From Nomia melanderi (taxonomy: Eukaryota > Arthropoda > Insecta > Hymenoptera > Halictidae): 64,000 nt of DNA. The translations under genes were made by a program, and so were the position numbers. The notes beneath the pieces were generated by a model, which was not told the DNA's origin, ran no database searches, and saw nothing but the letters and a program-made list of their open reading frames with translations. Positions within the stretch are counted from its first letter, which is position 1, and each line of letters opens with the position of its first letter. Where the stretch lies: positions 6,763,501 to 6,827,500 of the forward strand of contig NC_135007.1 in assembly GCF_051020985.1 (NCBI RefSeq). The letters are read 5' to 3'. Below are positions 1 through 12,000 of this stretch, piece after piece.

Positions 1-1676
1 GTGGTCACGGGTCGCCGTCATCTCCAGCGGGGGATAGCGCGACGGCGGAGTCGCACCAGCACGAGGCGTCGATCTACCGGATATCGCGGAACCCGGGCAA
101 CCGGCAGGTGGTCCCTAGGGCGAGGAACACGAACGGTAGGGAAGAGGTGGTCCGGTTCTACCCAATCAGCCATAAGACGCTGGAGAACAGGCAGCAGAAC
201 CTGGCGTCGTTGATCGACGAGTTGAGCACCAACAGTGACATATCCTCCACGCGGCTGACGTCCCAAAGCTCGTCTACCACGGTCACGTCACTGACATCCC
301 AAGAAAAGCCACTAACGAAGACAAACGCGACAAGCAACTCGAACAAAGGCGTCAGCAGACAGAAGGTGATTGGCGTCAGCGTGACGTCGACTGTCGAAGC
401 GACGCCGTACAAGGTTAGAGTGGAGCACTATGATAACAGTGACGTGACTGTCGCCCGTCTGCCGAATATAACCAACAGTTCCTCTAAAGAGTCGAATAGT
501 TCGACAACCAGATCCTACACGAAAATGTCTGCTCACAATTCGACGACGAGAGCGACAACGATAGCAACCACGACGATCACACCTAGAACGATGACCACCA
601 TAACCGCACCGTCATCCAGTTTCGTCACCGAGGACATCAGTAATATTGTGTCCGAGTCGAATAGAAGTGAATTCTCAGTTGATGAGGGCTCGCCGAGCAC
701 CAGTTGGCAAGGTCAGAGCTCGGTGACCCCTAGACCACTGAACAGGCACATACTTATTAACGGAGAGCACCGACAAGTGAACGTTAGCTCGCACAATACT
801 CCGGAGGATATGATCACTCTGCCTACAGAGGAAAATTATGAGCTACCGGAGGAAAATTCGGAGCCTAAGGAATACAACGAGGAGCCAGTTGAAATGCAAT
901 CCGAGCGGTTGCAAGCTCAAGGGAGGAAAGCTGGTAGGCACTACGATGCTTCTCAGTATAATCGTTCTGGGGTCAAAGTGTACAGCCAGTCGCCGAAGAG
1001 CTACAAGCCTGCTAGGGCTTACAGTGAACCGGCTAAATTATACAGCGAGCCGGCCAAGGTCTACGGTGAGCCTGAGAAAGTGTACGGAGAGCCGGCCAAG
1101 GTGTACAGTGAGCCTGCTAAAGTATACAGCGAGCCAGCTAAGGTTTACAGCGAGCCTGCCAAGGTGTACAGCGAGCCTGCTAGGGTGTACAGTGAACCGG
1201 AGAAGGTGTATTCGGAGCCTTCGAAGGTTTACTCGGAACCAGCCAAGGTTTACTCTGAACCTGCGAAGGTCTACTCGCAGCCAGCCAAGGTCTACAGTGA
1301 ACCTAGCAAACTGTACGATTCAGAGGGTCAACCGTTGAACCACGACCGTAGTGGAGAACCCGATGAACAGAATTATGAGGTCGATGAGTCTGTTAGTGTC
1401 AGCAGTAATGGGAACGTTCATGGCCCCCAACTGATGCTCACAGAACCATCTAATGCTTCTGAAGTTGAGGATGGGCACAAAGTTGGTTACGTTGTTGAAG
1501 GGAGGAACTACAGAAAGTACAGGGTCGAAGAGAGAACCCCGGATGGCTTTATTGTCGGGGAATACGGAGTTGTTAGTCACGATGACGGTTCGTTGAGAGG
1601 TGTCCGGTATACCGCGGACGGCACCATCAATCCTCGGCTCATCTACGACGCGCTGATGAAGTTCCTTGCCCTGTGA
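1..1676 (+). CDS. Partial 3'-terminal exon: cuticle-like protein with YSEPAKV heptads and RR-like C-terminus
   Basis: The frame is open from base 3 to the TGA at 1674-1676 (557 residues) and has no start of its own, so the gene continues upstream of the window. In order: a polar, basic N-terminal part; a Ser/Thr-rich stretch with TTT and TTI runs (about residues 170-210) that looks like an O-glycosylated linker; an acidic Glu-rich stretch; 14 heptads of the YSEPAKV type (residues 340-437); and a C-terminal domain (about 493-557) with YRKYRVEERTPDGF, GEYGVVSHDDGSLRGVRYTAD and a final DALMKFLAL. The DGF-x-VGEY-x-DDGS-x-R-x-VRYTAD pattern resembles the Rebers-Riddiford chitin-binding consensus (Pfam Chitin_bind_4). 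A structural role in cuticle or another chitinous matrix is therefore inferred. The domain sits at the extreme C-terminus, as in some long insect RR-type proteins. A resilin-like elastic role for the heptads is possible but unproven. Confidence 0.85.
   Translation, partial: GHGSPSSPAGDSATAESHQHEASIYRISRNPGNRQVVPRARNTNGREEVVRFYPISHKTLENRQQNLASLIDELSTNSDISSTRLTSQSSSTTVTSLTSQEKPLTKTNATSNSNKGVSRQKVIGVSVTSTVEATPYKVRVEHYDNSDVTVARLPNITNSSSKESNSSTTRSYTKMSAHNSTTRATTIATTTITPRTMTTITAPSSSFVTEDISNIVSESNRSEFSVDEGSPSTSWQGQSSVTPRPLNRHILINGEHRQVNVSSHNTPEDMITLPTEENYELPEENSEPKEYNEEPVEMQSERLQAQGRKAGRHYDASQYNRSGVKVYSQSPKSYKPARAYSEPAKLYSEPAKVYGEPEKVYGEPAKVYSEPAKVYSEPAKVYSEPAKVYSEPARVYSEPEKVYSEPSKVYSEPAKVYSEPAKVYSQPAKVYSEPSKLYDSEGQPLNHDRSGEPDEQNYEVDESVSVSSNGNVHGPQLMLTEPSNASEVEDGHKVGYVVEGRNYRKYRVEERTPDGFIVGEYGVVSHDDGSLRGVRYTADGTINPRLIYDALMKFLAL
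1020..1313 (+). repeat. 14 in-frame 21-bp repeats encoding YSEPAKV-type heptads
   Basis: Fourteen uninterrupted 21-nt units encode Tyr-(Ser/Gly)-(Glu/Gln)-Pro-(Ala/Glu/Ser)-(Lys/Arg)-(Val/Leu). Tyr and Pro never vary. Third positions differ between units (tac/tat, agt/agc/tcg/tct, gag/gaa), so the protein pattern appears to be kept by selection rather than by very recent slippage. A looser unit (SYKPARA) precedes the array and YDSEG follows it. Confidence 0.95.
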
Positions 1677-1859
1677 GGGATCCACGGGACGAGGAGGGTG
1701 ATAGAGGATACCCTTAAATAGATGAAAGTCGACGGTCCCTTAACTTTGCTCGAAGTTGACGGAACGAGCCTAGACGCCGACATGACTGATCCTTTCGCTC
1801 TCTGTCTTTCCCTTCGCTCTGTTCTTCTTTTCTCTCGAATTTTTTCCTTTTTCTGTTTC

Positions 1860-2042
1860 ATTGTTCTCTTTCTCTTCCTCTTTCTCTTCCTCTTTCTCTT
1901 TCTCTTTCTCTTTCTTCTTCCCCTTTCTCTTTCTCTTTCTCTTTCTCTTTCTCTTTCTTTTTTTCTCTTTCTCCTACTCTTTCTTTTCTTTTTTCTTTTT
2001 TCTTTTTTCTTTTTCTTTTTCTTTTTCTTTTTCTCTTTCTCT

Positions 2043-2076
<34 letters not shown>

Positions 2077-2078
2077 GC
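1860..2078. repeat. CT-rich low-complexity tract (CTTT/CTCTTT/CT)
   Basis: About 220 bp of almost pure pyrimidine on the + strand grades from TCTTTCTCTTCC through TTCTTTTT runs into a pure CT dinucleotide run of about 14 units ending near 2077. Open frames across it (Phe/Leu/Ser on +, Lys/Arg/Glu on -) are artefacts of the repeat. It lies about 180 bp after the stop codon, so it may be transcribed in the 3' UTR. Confidence 0.95.
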
Positions 2079-2104
2079 CCCTCCCTCCCTTCTTTTTCAA
2101 CTCA

Positions 2105-2160
2105 ACTGCCTCAGAAAGTAATTTTAAGGACCGACCGTTTAGGATCTAAGGAACCTCTCG
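2105..2160. repeat. Duplicated block, copy 1 (partner near 3560-3616)
   Basis: Both copies begin CTGCCTCA and share TAATTTTAAG, then ACCG, then TAGGATCTAAGGAA, in the same order and orientation, with a small indel and a few substitutions. The spacing is about 1.45 kb. Beyond this block I see no similarity. Origin unknown. Confidence 0.8.
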
Positions 2161-2502
2161 CGACTGTCGATCGGATGACCAACCTGGATCCGGAAATGTG
2201 TAACGTGACGAATCAATGCGAAGCGATTTTTTGTGAACATAGTATTCGTTGGGTGGTGGTTTGTAATTGCGATTTAAGGATCAATTGAGTATAGACTATG
2301 ATGAAGATAAGTCGAGGTGCTGTCTTTAATTTGTGAGATTTGAGTAAAATATTTCCGTAAAGCAATTCTTCTAAATAATTTAATATCTTCATCGAAACAT
2401 ATTAATTTATTGTATTGCCAATTAAAAAAATGAACGAGTGCTGTAAAAATGTTTTGCAGTTTTCAAATACATTTAGCTTTTTCACTTTAATTATATACTG
2501 GA

Positions 2503-2508
2503 AATAAA
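2503..2508 (+). promoter_or_regulatory. Candidate polyadenylation signal AATAAA
   Basis: A canonical hexamer in AT-rich sequence about 830 nt after the stop of the cuticle-like gene. A second lies at 2606-2611. Which is used cannot be told from sequence alone. Confidence 0.35.
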
Positions 2509-3559
2509 TGTCTGGATATATCAAGTGTCCATTAGGTATGTAGCCACAATTTTAATATAGAATATTGATATTTTTTGTATTGAAATATTTTATTTAATTA
2601 GAACAAATAAAGGCAGTACCTTAGTCTGTATAATTACGTGGCTCACCCTGCACTTAGGATACTTAACGTGTTTAGAATACGATAAAATATAGGCCGCTTT
2701 TCCATGTCAATCAAACAGGAAGGAAACGATTTTAACGCGAACACGGCGTACCTAAGCATCGCAGGTAGGTTGAGCACGTTAATGCCGACGCTAATCTTCG
2801 ATTAGTCGTCACTCTGTCGTTTCTAAGGTCTGGTAAAGGTCACAGTGATCCACCGCAGGCTTCGCGATCGAGTCTTTCATTAGAGAGGTTGAAAATATAA
2901 AGAATACGAAATTAAGGATTATTCATCAACGATCTACGAGGAAACTGACGGCGAACTTTTGAGCGAGTTCTTCTGCACGCAAAGTGGATCACGATTCTGA
3001 ACGGAACTCCGACACTATCGTTGCGAGATGTTCAACGAACATGGTTCAGAATTTTTAAGCATACATACTTACGCATAAATCATTTTCTAGTAAATAATAT
3101 ATTGATTCATATAAACATATTATCTTGAAAATAATGCATAAATGTCCTTTACCAAAATATCAGTTATGTTTCTTTTCATTTTTCAAACCTGTATTATTGA
3201 ATTTTTCCTAAACAATTTTACAATAGAAATAAATAACGTTATTATAAGCATAGTACTTATTCGGCAATCGTTGATTGATTTATCATTTGTCAAAAATGAA
3301 CTGAACTTTATTTAAGAAATCATCATTATCACAGTGTGCTAAAAAATTCTGAATCCTTATCTGTACACGTTTCATATTTATTACAGAAGTTTCGATCTGT
3401 AGTGTCACATCTTGGAAAACGAAAGTCTAAAGGGGTATTTTCTAAGGATTCCAAGAGACTTGTTGGGAGTTTGACGAGGAACAACGTTGAATCGGTGCGG
3501 AGACCGTCATCGACGTGAACGGAAACGACTGAACACTTCCGCTCTTGCCACAAGCAAAA

Positions 3560-3616
3560 CTGCCTCAACGAATTAATTTTAAGAACCGGCCCTCTAGGAT
3601 CTAAGGAAGCTCGCGT
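3560..3616. repeat. Duplicated block, copy 2 (partner near 2105-2160)
   Basis: Direct copy of the block near 2105-2160, shared core TAGGATCTAAGGAA. This copy falls within an open + frame (3519-3743). Confidence 0.8.
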
Positions 3617-3794
3617 GTCGGGCGTCGAAGTGCATTCGTCCATTTCTGTCCTAGCACCGGGGACGGAAAGGTCGCCGGACGATTCGATCGCGCGGGACCC
3701 GGTGAATCCGAACCGATGCCCGGCCATTGCGAAACTTGACAAATGAAAGTTACTCCCTTGGGTAGCGAAATTACGAACTTTTGTGTGCTACCCG

Positions 3795-4013
3795 ATGGCC
3801 TTTGAGGATCGCGTCAGCGGACGCCCGCTCGAACCGCATCGAGGAACATTTCTTTTCCCCATTCGTCTAGCGGACGCGCCGGGAACTGATCCTCGATTCT
3901 TGAGCTCCGTGTCTCGTTGCGTAATTTTTGTGATCCTGTTAATTGCTGGCCTATTCGCCAGCATTGTGGCGTATACCCTATTGGCCGCGATGAGTATCGT
4001 CCGCCATTTTTGA
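3795..4013 (+). CDS. Candidate small protein with one membrane segment (weak)
   Basis: ATG at 3795 opens 72 codons to TGA at 4011-4013. The N-terminal half is polar. The C-terminal half carries a convincing hydrophobic helix (CVIFVILLIAGLFASIVAY) followed by LLAAMSIVRHF, as expected for a single-pass tail-anchored or exon-encoded membrane segment. Codon choice is balanced and more GC-rich than the flanks, unlike most random ORFs here. The same frame is open upstream from 3519, interrupted only by TGA at 3744-3746, so this may be part of a spliced exon (a weak acceptor TAG lies at 3763-3765). I recognise no family. A chance ORF remains possible. Confidence 0.3.
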   Translation: MAFEDRVSGRPLEPHRGTFLFPIRLADAPGTDPRFLSSVSRCVIFVILLIAGLFASIVAYTLLAAMSIVRHF

Positions 4014-7000
4014 TTCTATTTGAAATTCTATGAAATCTTCTATGAAATTACATGTTTCTGTATAAATTTCGGATGAAACGAATGTTTGTGATGATCAAAC
4101 TTGTGAAATATGTATGTAAATTAACTGTTGTAAGAGATTTTGTAATTTCTTCTGCTGTTCTTTGATGGATTTATTCACAAAGGGTGAAGTGTTTGGAGAG
4201 CACCGTTTGTATCTGGAGAAAATTGTTCTATTCAATTGTGGAAGGAGGAAAATTAATTTATTTATTTTATTGGTTCTAGATAGTATTATATCAGCATATA
4301 ATTATGGATATATTGGAAAATCAAAAATGGTGGACTACTACAAGTGTGAACCACTTTGCAAGGTGAAGACACAACGTCTTGTTTATCAGTCAGTTCTAAG
4401 ATACTGATTATTCTAATTCTTAATGATATTGTTATTATAATTATACGCTTTTTCTTTTACTTATTTAATTGTTTCTCGAAAATTCTGCACTCCCCTTTTT
4501 TTATCAATCTGTATTTATGATACCGTTAAATGTTAAACGAAATCTCACTGTTTGCGAGTGTTTCGTATTCCTTCAGTTTCCCCATTCATTCGGCATGAAC
4601 ATCCTTTCGAACCACTTTCTAATACGACAAACAATGCTCCATAAAAATAGGAACAACCATTAAAGCATTTCCAGAAATAATTTGAAATTCTCATGACGAT
4701 GTACGAGTATGTATGCGAACGCGTTTTGTACTTCCGTTTCGCCATTATTCTTCACGTACCAATGAGCACAGGTGTTGCGTGCAACTGGAATGAATCATAT
4801 TTCAATCATTTTACAAATATCATTCCGTTTCGATTAATAAATACAACATTACAGAAAAGTAACCAACGTAATCAAGAATATCTCAATCGTTTAATAAAAC
4901 TTCTGACAACCATGTTCCAAAAGAAATTGCAGAAATTATGAGTAAGCTCAAGGTGAACAAAATTGAACAAAAGAGAAGAAAAATGACGGCGAAGGAGGCA
5001 ACACAAGATCCAAAAGAATCGACTGAGTGTGTATGTCGCGTACTTTCGTCGCGGCGACGCTTCTGTGATGAAAAAGCGTACCGGGAAGTCGCAGCTGCCT
5101 GGGCCTCGCCGATCGGGACGAGCTAAATTAATTAAAATCCCTCCAGGCAAACTTCGTGTTGCCTAGAAGGCTCCGCCGCTGCGATGGACACGCTGACTTG
5201 TCACGGCAGCGTATCTGCGCGGCCTAACCGTTTAAGTTTCCCTAGCGTTTTTAAGATTGTTTTCCACGTGAGAGGAAAGGGAAAAGTATCTCACTCGACG
5301 AGACCATGTCCATACGTTCGTGGGCGAACCTTTTAGATATTAAGACGGTTAACACTATTTTATTTAGAGTTAAATAGCTCATTCTTCCTCATTACCTCAA
5401 TCTTTGAGATAGTTCCTCCTGCCATTTTAAAAGTAACGTATCACGCGCGTACTCACCTTAAATTATACGGTCACCGGTCGTTCCCTCGACCGCCGCTCGC
5501 TCGAGCCCCCTTTTTCCTTCAATTGCGAAGAAAGGAAAGGGGAATCGACGCGTCCCTGGATCTCGGGGAGATCCCGAGAGATCGAGAACCGCGTGTCGAT
5601 CGAACGCGTCGAATGTTCGAATGTTGCTCATCCTCTTAGGCTAAGTGTGCGTTTCATTGTCCCTATTTTAAAGTATTCCGGTATGTTACGAGTGATATCG
5701 TTTTATGATTAAAGACTCTAATTACGGTTAGGCGTATGTCGTAGCTAATGTATGCTATGGATTATTATGCGTAGCGCTGTGCAACCATCTGTCACATTCT
5801 CGAAAGCAATTTTGTAATAAATTCCATTGTCATAATGGTTGTGTAGATTTTTCTTCCTTCCCGTGATTCCTTAATATTGTTCCCTTCCGTCCTTGTACAT
5901 ATTGATGAATATTATCTTCTTCTTGTCAATTGACGGAGAATAGTGTTTTTTAATTTATGGTAAATTAAAAAATCGAATTTATGTTTATTAAAGAAATCGG
6001 AAGGTTAAGGAGTACAGCAATTTGTGTTTCAGTTTGTCCGGCAAAGGACTGTAATTATCAAAGTGGTGCAGAAATCTATATAAATTTGTTATATTTTAAA
6101 AATCATTTTATTATCCCTTAACAAGCTTTCTATAAAATTGTTATTTCCCTGCTTCAAATAATACTTCTATACATCTACATACTTTACTTCACATTGTATT
6201 TAATTCACAATGTACTTCATCTCTGTCAACGGCGAGTAAAGATGCCAATTTATCGATTTAATAAAAACAGTAAAAAATTAATCAGAAGCTACTGAAGCAA
6301 GTCAATATTTTACATGCAGGTAATAACGAGCCGCCGGGAAGCCCAGAGCGAGAGAGGAAAGGGTCAATTATTCAAATCGTGCGGTGGAATTCAATTCAGA
6401 TGAAGAAGTCTTCTTTTTGCTAACATTGTTACTATTCTCGATACTGCAAGGTCGACATAAATTATATGTTACGGTTCGACAGTAAATCAATTGTCAGCTG
6501 ACTGTTTTAATCATACGTTCCGTCACGTACGCGAAATTGATAAAAATTCAATAATTACGCCTGGGAATGTCCGCTTTAAAATTTTCGATAAATATACGTC
6601 AGTGGTACTGGTAATCGGAGAACTCAATCATTAACGAACACTGTTTTCAATTGTCGACGATAAATCAAGGCTTGAGTGATACGCTCCGGTAGGCAAATCG
6701 TCGTTTCAACTATTATCTTCCCGTCGGTATTTCACCTTGTCCTTAACATGTAATTGTGAAATGGTTTTTGCCATTGTGAGATAATCGATCCGTGTAACAG
6801 TAATAACAATGTTTCACGGGAGCATGGCGTCGAGGAGAGAATATTTGCATTACAAACGCAACGGATGAGAAATGCTTGCCATTAACGTAAACGACGATAT
6901 TTTATATTTTACTGCGGGAAATTAAATCAGAGTAATAAATAATAAATTTATTACCTTAGGATGTTTATTGCTAAAGTTATTGGCATAATAAAGAAGATGA

Positions 7001-8961
7001 AGAAAGAGGAGGAAAATACAGCGCAAAAAAAGGAAAATTATTGAAGTACGAAATAAAAATTCAATTAAATTGAAAACAAAATTCCTTTGATAAAAACTTC
7101 ACTGAAAATTTATGGAATGTATTTTACTGCTGCACCCGATACGGTGATTCTAATCGAACTTGTTAGCAAGGGAACGTCCCTGTTTATATCGGGAGACAGG
7201 TCTCCTCGAATACGAGCCGTATTTGTCAAATTCTTCAATCTTCTTTTTTCTCTTCGCTGTTGGTGAGAACCGGTGGCGGCCGGTATCGTCCCGGCTCTTC
7301 GGAACGATGTATTTTACGGTCACTGAGCACTTGTGCCACCTTCTTTTTCAACGTCGTAATCCCCTAACTCTCTTTGCTCCAATTAAATTTCAACGAGTGC
7401 GTTCAAACGAGTAAAAATGTACTATACACGAAGCAATACCGAATTGCTGTTTATCATCATTTCATAAATTTAAATAAATAGAACGTCGAAATATAGAATA
7501 AGTTAAAAATCCATTGAATTGAATATAAATTTACATTTTTTCTATGATACTCTTATACTAAACAATAAACCATAGGAACTATTTTCTTGCTTCAATATCA
7601 AAAAGACACATTTATTTCATATAAAACATTCATTCGCAAAATACAGAATAATATTCTGGAATTGTATTCTCTCCATTATCACAGGTTCCACATTATTTTA
7701 TCAATGTTTCAGAAGTAATGTATACCCATAACACATAAATTCTGTTCGTTTCATTAACGATAAAATTACTACATGTAGCTACCAAAACAAAAAAATCACA
7801 AAGCAAAGGGTCAAAGCGAAGGAAATTCCCACAGGTCCATTAATTTAGGTGGTCGGTCAGAGAATAGAAATTCCCGATCAATTTAAATATTTGTCCAGTT
7901 CGATCAACTTCTAACTTCCCCCATGGCAAATCGGCTGGGTCTTAGCAGGCAGCTCATTATCCTGGCGCCAGGCAGGACCATCAGGGGACCGCTACATATT
8001 TTAGTCGCGGGGGCAGTGAACGTCCTTGGTTTCTGGGATCGTTCCTCCTCGGGATACGTTCACCGCCGCCTCGATGCTTTAACGCCCACTTCGCCGTTGC
8101 GAATCGTAGATCAAAACATATGTCGATTCCATACTCGATACGGAAGGTTTGTACGTGAATCGTTGCCTTCATAGCGTCGTAAGATTTTATTACGCTTGTA
8201 ATGGAGCGATACGACTGAAGGCTGAACCCGGACCAATGATAAAGTTTCGTCGCGAGGCGGTGATCGTGGATTTACTCTCAACTTCTATGGTGATTGTTGC
8301 TGACAGTTCCGTGAGATTGGTGGCTTAAATAAAATTGGAATAGGTGAACACGTAGAAGATATCATATAAATGATGGACTCTGCAGATGTGTATACATACA
8401 AGCGTCTCTATATTTATATATTTAATAATTTGTAATAGATACATTTGAAAATGGAGTAATGCTGAAGTGAACAGATGAAGACGCAGAAAATCTAATGTAA
8501 GTGTAATATATTTTATCTCTATACAGTTAACAATAAGTATCTTCCTTGAAGGCACATTGTTTACTATTAAATAGTGTATCAAAGGATTTCTAAATGGCTC
8601 GAACAAAAATCTATTTTGAAAATTGAACAAATATTAGGAAACCAATAGAAATTACCTGAAATTTTGATCAACATTGACTTGACTAAATATGTTTTTAGAA
8701 AGAAATTTCTCACCTGCAATAATATGAAACAAAAATAGTCTTTCGCATCCAGAGCTCAATACATCATCTGCATTTTAAACTTCACACCTGTGTAGCTTGC
8801 AACCCGAAATACATTTTCCAAGCTGTTGATAAGGCAGAATCGCTAACTTACCATCCCATGGTCTCACCATGGATTACCAGTGCAGTTGGCACGATCAAAA
8901 GGAGTTGGAAAAGTTTGAATCGTCGGTGAGTAAACATTGCCACGTGGCGGTGCCACTCGAC
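4014..8961. other. Non-coding AT-rich stretch
   Basis: No gene I can support. ORFs here are short and of random composition. A GC-rich patch lies at about 5440-5620, and an E-box palindrome CACGTG lies near 5268. Confidence 0.6.
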
Positions 8962-9005
8962 GTTATCCACGCTGGACAAAGCGAATCCAGCCCGGCGTGG
9001 ATAAC
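8962..9005. other. 44-bp inverted repeat (hairpin)
   Basis: The arms GTTATCCACGC and GCGTGGATAAC are perfect 11-bp complements. An inner TGGA/TCCA pair extends the potential stem toward a short loop. The palindrome GCCACGTGGC lies just upstream at 8939-8948. It could be a structured RNA, a protein-binding palindrome or the trace of a small mobile element; nothing here decides. Confidence 0.8.
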
Positions 9006-12000
9006 AAAGATCAGGGTGCAGAGGACAAGGGGATGGTCCACAGAGGCTGAAGAGGCGGAATAAACGTGTCTCATTGAGTAAATAATTGAAATGTTAATCT
9101 CCTTTCCGGAGGCAGTAACAGTCTCTTCAATCGAGGATCGTAAGCTGCATTTACCGGTGCGTGCTCGAGAGGGTGTGACCCTGGAACGATGCGCGCCGCA
9201 AAAGCGGAACGCAAACGCGACATACCTCGGCCTGCGGCGGGGCACGCACGTGACTCTGCATACGCACGCCTTTGGCTTTCTCACGTAATCGTATGACTGC
9301 ACGAGGCGCGTTGTTCGAGCACTGAGACTATATTTTTTAAAAACAACATGTGCAATTGATTCATAGGAATACTGCACTCTTGCATGAGTCATGAATCGCA
9401 ACCCTCGCAGCAGGATCGAAATCACTTTTGGTGAAACCTCATACTGCACCATAATGTTTTGATTACTAGTAAGTTAAGTAATTCCATGAAAATGTCTATT
9501 TCTTGTGGACACCTTAAAGAAATAGGTGTCAGGTATTCTATTTTGTTTAAAGAAAAGCAAGTACAAAGACAGTAACTATATTATGTTAATATTGTAAATA
9601 TTATCATATCTAATATTGGTATTTACAGATCTCTAGCTTCCATAGTTTCAAATGTGTTAATAATTCATGTCCTGCGTTAGTGTGGACAAACGAAGATTTT
9701 AAATATAAAATGTTCCTTCTCAATCTTATAATATACTTTAATCTCTACTTCTATTGCTTAGATCAATCCTTGGGCGCACCCTGAAGAAGTATCGAGAAAA
9801 ACCGAGATCACGTTCAGGAGGGAAAACACGAGCCGCGAGGTCCATCGGACAACAATGGATAGGTAAATGCGGAACAAGAAATTCGGAACCTCGAATGACC
9901 GCCTGCGGAGGATAATGAGGAAGAAATTAGTGGTGCGTGAAGGTATGAAGAGGCCACCTGTGCCTTATCCTCCTCTGACGGAGCGTTTAGGGCCAAGGTA
10001 GAGGCACTCCGCGCGCGTATTCCTCCGTTCCTCCGCGTCGTCACTCCTCCCACGCCCTTATTTTTCAAAAAGGACTCACCTCGTAACGCGAACAGGCACA
10101 AAGGTACTCCTCGGAGGCATTCAGCCGTCATAGATCCTTGATTAAACGATGAATGTCTCGGCCATTCATGTCGTGTATCGTCGTCCTTCGTCTCCTCTCT
10201 TCCGTGGCCCTTCAGCGGCAATAGCGGGACCTAGAAAACACCCTGGAAACGACATTTCATCTCGATCCGGCGAGGTGCACAGGCACGTATGACGATGTTG
10301 TCTGGCATCGGGCTGTCACTGAATTTCGATCATGAATCTCTATCAGCTCCTCCCTTTTTTAAGAAAGGTTGGAGGCACCGGGGGTTGCTCAAAAGATTGG
10401 TCAAAGAATTGCTCTTTTCGAGTTTGTTTCTTGTTGGAAGTGAATTTTTTTACTATTTGGTAGCTTCAAAGCTGTTCTTTTTTAAATTTTTTAGGTGAAT
10501 GTAATATACAAGCTTGCATGAATTAAAAACGTTGAATTAGAATTAGACGAATATCTGTTCTTTAAATGTATAAGACGAAGCAATTCATTTTCATTTCATT
10601 TATTATTTTATTTGAGGATAATGAATATTACATGTTCCTTTTTCTTATTGTTATATTTTCTTCTAGAGTGATATCTTTACGGTTAATCGAATACTTTTAA
10701 ATTAAATTTCACAGATTTAGATATCTTCAGATTACCCAGTTAATTAAACGTGTCTCCTCGAAACGAACCCCCATATTTTACGTCCGATCGCGGACACCAT
10801 CGACGACGGTAATGGAAAATAATTTGTCATTCCGCGAAGCGCGGGCGAAGAGCAACGAGCAGGCAACCAGATCGTGTTAAGTGATTTGTCCTTGCCATCC
10901 GCGGGAGCCGGCATTATCCTGCGAAGTGAATGTAGACGTCCAATTCTTGGGGAGGGCAGCTTTTAGTCCTGTCTGGATGAGCCAACGTCGAGATATTAGT
11001 GTTAAACGGGACACTCACGGGCAGGGTGGCGAATCAATCATACTTCTTCAGAAATATTTCGTGATCGACGCGTTTCTTGTTCGTCGAACAGCTTCCTAGA
11101 AAGTATTGTTACAAGTTCTCAATAAAAAATTTCTTTACATTCCGATGATCAAGACATTAACTATGATAAAGCAATGAAAGTGTACTGCTAAAACTATTGT
11201 CAGAAATTTGAAATCATCTAAATCATTCAAAAGAATCAAGAAGGAATCAGAAAGTTAACAAATTCAAAGAATACTCTACTATACGCTTTACTTCCAATAC
11301 TTCAAATAACTCACAGTATTCCAAATCCGCGTCAACCATCAATTCATAGATTATCTAAATTTCTTTAGACTACTATCTAAAAGAAAAACTGTATCAACGA
11401 ATTTATTCATTGCTTCCAACACAAATATAAAGTTACCATAGTGTATCTTTTTGTTGTATACAAAGTCTTCGATTACTATGTTCCCGAGTGCCGCCAAACA
11501 ATGAAGAGATCCTCGACCGGCACAATCGAGGTTTGACATTTCATATTCCCCGGAAACTTTCCCACAAACTTTTGACAGGCGAAGACATGCGGGCCGATCT
11601 CCGCGAAGGTAGACTCCGTTCCTCTTCTTCTCTCTTTTTTTTTTGTCTTTCGAGTGGCGTAGGGCTTTCCTCCGCTCGAAAACCAACTCCTCGCGTACAC
11701 ACACGCGGGCCCATTACGCATTCACGGATGTGGAACGGGGCGCGCAGCACACCTCGCCGCGTTTGCCATTATTTCGGCCCCTCGTGCGCGCCGCGTCGAG
11801 CTCACGCCCCGAGATCTCTCCTCGCCGAAGCTCCTCGAAGACAAATATTTATATCGCGGACACCCGCTGCGCCATTGTGAAGTTCGCGGCAACTCTTGCT
11901 CCTGTGAAGGTGTGAAGCACCTTCTCGTCGTTCACTATTTAACACCCCACGGTACCGTTCGCCGAAGGGTAGGTAATGGGAAGGAGAGGCAATTGTCGAT

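Larger units (their letters stand above)
1677..3518. other. 3' flank of the cuticle-like gene
   Basis: No supported coding region. It contains the CT-rich tract at 1860-2078, one copy of a duplicated block near 2105-2160, and AT-rich sequence with AATAAA polyadenylation signals at 2503-2508 and 2606-2611. Those signals could serve the upstream gene, giving a 3' UTR of roughly 0.85-0.95 kb. Confidence 0.6.

Noticed and set aside
838..1338. 166-codon + strand ORF within the cuticle-like exon
   Set aside because: Out-of-frame reading of the 21-bp heptad repeats; its Ser/Arg/Thr repeats are a mechanical consequence.
3329..3742. 137-codon minus-strand ORF
   Set aside because: Opposite the + strand frame from 3519 and covering the duplicated block. 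No domain; treated as a shadow.
8895..9452. 185-codon minus-strand ORF
   Set aside because: Has an ATG but random composition and no domain or signal peptide. It spans the 8962 hairpin and overlaps ORFs in other frames.
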